From contig BTCW01000005.1 of NCBI GenBank assembly GCA_033239725.1, positions 24,293,001 to 24,357,000 of the forward strand: a DNA stretch of 64,000 nt, given 5' to 3'. The first letter of the stretch is position 1. Each line of letters starts with the position of its first letter. Below, one piece after another: positions 60,405-64,000 of this stretch. The notes beneath the pieces were generated by a model, which ran no database searches, was not told where the DNA came from, and was given only the letters and a program-made list of their open reading frames with translations. The DNA is from Echinochloa phyllopogon. Taxonomy: Eukaryota; Streptophyta; Magnoliopsida; Poales; Poaceae. Made by a program: the position numbers and the translations under genes.

Positions 60405-63400
60405 CACTGAATGCACAGATTCGGGCCAGACCAGAAATGAACTACCGATTCGCGCCACAAACGAAACGAACACACCGAATCCACTTTTTTTGACCCAATA
60501 GTGATGTTTTGGTTCGTTTTGGTCAGTTTCGTTACTGTGCAAAAAACCATGCCGGGATAGCATTTAATGCACCGATTCGGGCCGGAACCGAAACGAACTA
60601 CCGATTCGCGCTAGAAACGAAACGAACGCACCCAATCCACTTTTTCGGACCCAATAGTGATGTTTTGGTTCGTTTTCCTCAGTTTCAATACTGTGCAAAA
60701 AACCATGCAGGGTAAGCATTTAATGCACCGATTCGGGCCGGAACTGAAATGAACTACCGATTCGCGCCAGAAACGAAACGAACGCACCCAATCCACTTTT
60801 TTTGGACCCAATAGTGATGTTTTGGTTCGTTTTGGTATGTTTTGTTACTGTGCAAAAAACCATGCCGGGATAGCATTTAATACACCGATTCGGGCCGGAA
60901 CCGAAACGAACTACCGATTCGCGCCAGAAACGAAACGAACGCACCCAATCCACTTTTTTGGACCCAATAGTGATGTTTTGGTTTGTTTTGGACAGTTTCG
61001 TTATTGTGCAAAAAACCATGCTGGGATAGCATTTAATGCACCGATTTAGCCAGGAACCGAAACGAACTACCGATTCGCGCCAGAAACGAAAGGAACGCAC
61101 CCAATCCACTTTTTTGGACCGAATAGTGATGTTTTGGTTCGTTTTGGTCGGTTTCGTTAATGTGCAAAAAACCATGCCGGGATAGCATTTAATGCACCGA
61201 TTTAGCCCGGAACCGAAACGAACTACCGATTCGCGCCAGAAACGAAAGGAACGCACCCAATCTACTTTTTCGGACCCAATGATGATGTTTTGGTTCGTTT
61301 TGGTCAGTTTCGTTACTGTGCAAAAACCATGCCGGGATAGCATTTAATGCACCGATTTAGCCCGGAACCGAAACGAACTACCGATTCGGGCCAGAAACGA
61401 AACGAACGCACCGAATCCACTTTTTTGGACCCAATAGTGATGTTTTGGTTTGTTTTGGTCAGTTTCGTTACTGTGCAAAAACCATGCCGGGATAGCATTT
61501 AATGCACCGATTTAGCCCGGAACCGAAACAAACTACAGATTCGCGCCAGAAACGAAACGAACGCACACAATCCACTTTTTCGGACCCAATAGTGATGTTT
61601 TGGTTGTATTTCGTCAGTTTTGTTACTGTGCAAAAAACCATGCCGGGTTAGCATTTAATGCACCGATTCGGGCCGGAACTGAAACGAACTACTGATTCAC
61701 GCCAGAAACGAAACGAACGCACCCAATCCACTGTTTTTGGACCCAATAGTGATGTTTTGGTTCGTTTTGGTCAGTTTTGTTACTGTGCAAAAAACCATGC
61801 CGGGATAGCATTTAATGCACCGATTCGGGCCGGAACCGAAACGAACTACCGATTCACGCCAGAAACGAAACGAACGCACCCAATCCACTTTTTCGGACCC
61901 AATAGTGATGTTTTGGTTCGTTTTCGTCAGTTTTGTTACTGTGCAAAAAACCATGCCGGGTTAGCATTTAATGCACCGATTTAGCCCGGAACCGAAACGA
62001 ACTACCGATTCGCGCCAGAAACGAAAGGAACGCACCCAATCTACTTTTTCGGACCCAATGATGATGTTTTGGTTCGTTTTGGTCAGTTTCGTTACTGTGC
62101 AAAAAACCATGCCGGTATAGCATTTAATGCACCGATTCGGGCCGGAACCGAAACGAACTACCGATTTGCGCCAGAAATGAAACGAACGCACCCAATCCAC
62201 TTTTTCGGACCCAATAGTGATGTTTTGGTTCGTTTTCCTCAGTTTCAATACTGTGCAAAAAACCATGCCGGGTTACCATTTAATGCACCGATTCGGGCCG
62301 GAACTGAAACGAACTACCGATTCGCGCCAGAAACGAAACGAACGCACCCAATCCACTGTTTTTGGACCCAATAGTGATGTTTTGGTTCGTTTTGGTCAGT
62401 TTTGTTACTGTGCAAAAAACCATGCCGGGATAGCATTTAATGCACCAATTCGGGCCGGAACCGAAACGAACTACCGATTCGCGCCAGAAACGAAACGAAC
62501 GCACCCAATCCACTTTTTCGGACCCAATAGTGATGTTTTGGTTCGTTTTCGTCAGTTTTGTTACTGTGCAAAAAACCATGCCGGGTTAGCATTTAATGCA
62601 CCGATTCGGGCCGGAACCGAAACGAACTACCGATTCGCGCCAGAAATGAAACGAATGCACCCAATCCACTTTTTTTGGACCCAATAGTGATGTTTTGGAT
62701 CGTTTTGGTCGGTTTCGTTACTGTGCAAAAAACCATGCCGGGATAGCATTTAATGCACCGATTTAGCCCGGAACCGAAACGAACTACCGATTCGCGCCAG
62801 AAACGAAAGGAACGCACCCTATCCATTTTTTGGACCCAATTGTGATGTTTTGGTTCGTTTTGGACAGTTTCGTTACTGTGCAAAAAACCATGCTGGGATA
62901 GCATTTAATGCACCGATTTAGCCAGGAACCGAAACGAACTACCGATTCGCGCCAGAAACGAAAGGAACGCACCCAATCCACTTTTTTGGACCGAATAGTG
63001 ATGTTTTGGTTCGTTTTGGTCGGTTTCGTTAATGTGCAAAAAACCATGCCGGGATAGCATTTAATGCACCGATTTAGCCCGGAACCGAAACGAACTACCG
63101 ATTCGCGCCAGAAACGAAAGGAACGTACCCAATCTACTTTTTCGGACCCAATGATGATGTTTTGGTTCGTTTTGGTCAGTTTCGTTACTGTGCAAAAAAC
63201 CATGCCGGGATAGCATTTAATGCACCGATTCGGGCCAGAACCGAAACGAACTACCGATTCGCGCCAGAAACGAAAGGAACGCACCCAATCCACTTTTTTG
63301 GACCGAATAGTGATGTTTTGGTTCGTTTTGGTCGGTTTTGTTAATGTGCAAAAAACCATGCCGGGATAGCATTTAATGCACCGATTTAGCCAGGAACCGA

Positions 63401-64000
63401 AACGAACTACCGATTCGCGCCAGAAACGAAAGGAACGCACCCAATCCACTTTTTTGGACCGAATAGTGATGTTTTGGTTCGTTTTGGTCGGTTTTGTTAA
63501 TGTGCAAAAAACCATGCCGGGATAGCATTTAATGCACCGATTTAGCCCGGAACCGAAACGAACTACCGATTCGCGCCAGAAACGAAAGGAACGCACCCAA
63601 TCTACTTTTTCGGACCCAATGATGATGTTTTGGTTCGTTTTGGTCAGTTTCGTTACTGTGCAAAAAACCATGCCGGGTTAGCATTTAATGCACCGATTCG
63701 GGCCGGAACTGAAACGAACTACCGATTCGCGCCAGAAACGAAACGAACGCACCCAATCCACTTTTTTTGGACCCAATAGTGATGTTTTGGTTCGTTTTGG
63801 TCAGTTTTGTTACTGTGCAAAAAACCATGCCGGGATAGCATTTAATGCACCGATTCGGGCCGGAACCGAAACGAACTACCGATTCGCGCCAGAAACGAAA
63901 CGAACGCACCCAATCCACTATTTTGGACCCAATAGTGATGTTTTGGTTTGTTTTGGTCAGTTTCGTTACTGTGCAAAAAACCATGCCGGGATAGCATTTA

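Larger units (their letters stand above)
29016..64000 (+). repeat. Right satellite array, same ~156 bp family
   Basis: About 224 monomers of the same satellite continue in the same orientation and register after the retrotransposon, to the window edge. The first monomers (29016 to about 29640) continue the block broken at 18523. Two domains can be told apart. From 29016 to about 44.4 kb, blocks are tagged by a divergent 155 bp monomer and by monomers reading GTTGTATTTCGTCAG. From about 44.4 kb, monomer types known from the left array reappear (GAAAGGAACG plus CCAATGATGATG types), organised in blocks of 3.7-4.1 kb. No gene-like sequence, unique spacer or other element interrupts this array. 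Confidence 0.97.

Noticed and set aside
29016..64000. CRISPR-like array
   Set aside because: The whole 156 bp unit repeats with no unique spacers, and the context is a plant retrotransposon, not a prokaryote.
1..64000. CENP-B box (YTTCGTTGGAARCGGGA)
   Set aside because: Monomers contain TTCGTTT and CCGGAAC words but none approaches the full box.
1..64000. Ribosomal intergenic spacer or telomeric repeat
   Set aside because: No rRNA gene fragment and no TTTAGGG runs; the array is a uniform 156 bp satellite.

Overview
The window is almost entirely tandem satellite DNA interrupted by one full-length LTR retrotransposon. It looks like a plant nuclear genome, most likely a grass. Two things suggest this: the inserted element is a Ty3/gypsy chromovirus of Tekay/Del type with very long LTRs and an initiator-Met tRNA primer site, and the satellite resembles, from memory only, the 155-156 bp grass centromeric family (CentO of rice, CentC of maize). 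On the minus strand the monomer carries words I recall from CentC (GTGGATTGGG, then GTTCGTT, then GGTTCCGG). No database comparison was possible. I see no host protein-coding gene, rRNA or tRNA.

Layout. 1-18523: satellite array, about 119 monomers of about 156 bp, all in one orientation. 18524-29015: a 10,492 bp retrotransposon in minus orientation, so its 5' LTR is on the right (26253-29015) and its 3' LTR on the left (18524-21286). 29016-64000: the same satellite in the same orientation, about 224 monomers. Satellite sequence and register resume directly across the insertion, and uninterrupted 'empty site' versions of the junction occur repeatedly further right.

The satellite is organised in higher-order blocks of variable length. 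In the left array, blocks recur at 3868, 3561, 752 and 4186 bp, and a variant 127 bp monomer (six copies) marks them. The 4186 bp step is a very recent copy of about 3.5 kb. In the right array a divergent 155 bp monomer occurs ten times, at spacings of 12, 12, 13, 15, 16, 19, 24, 26 and 56 whole monomers in some order. This is the signature of unequal exchange that slips by whole monomers. From about 44.5 kb the right array returns to monomer types seen in the left array, and 53.9-59.1 kb shows a further local expansion.

The retrotransposon is young: I count eight differences between the two 2763 bp LTRs. It keeps primer binding site, polypurine tract, Gag, protease, reverse transcriptase, RNase H, integrase and a C-terminal chromodomain-like region. 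One in-frame TAG separates Gag-protease from the rest of Pol in an otherwise single reading frame. The many long open frames in the satellite exist because 156 is divisible by three; they are not genes.
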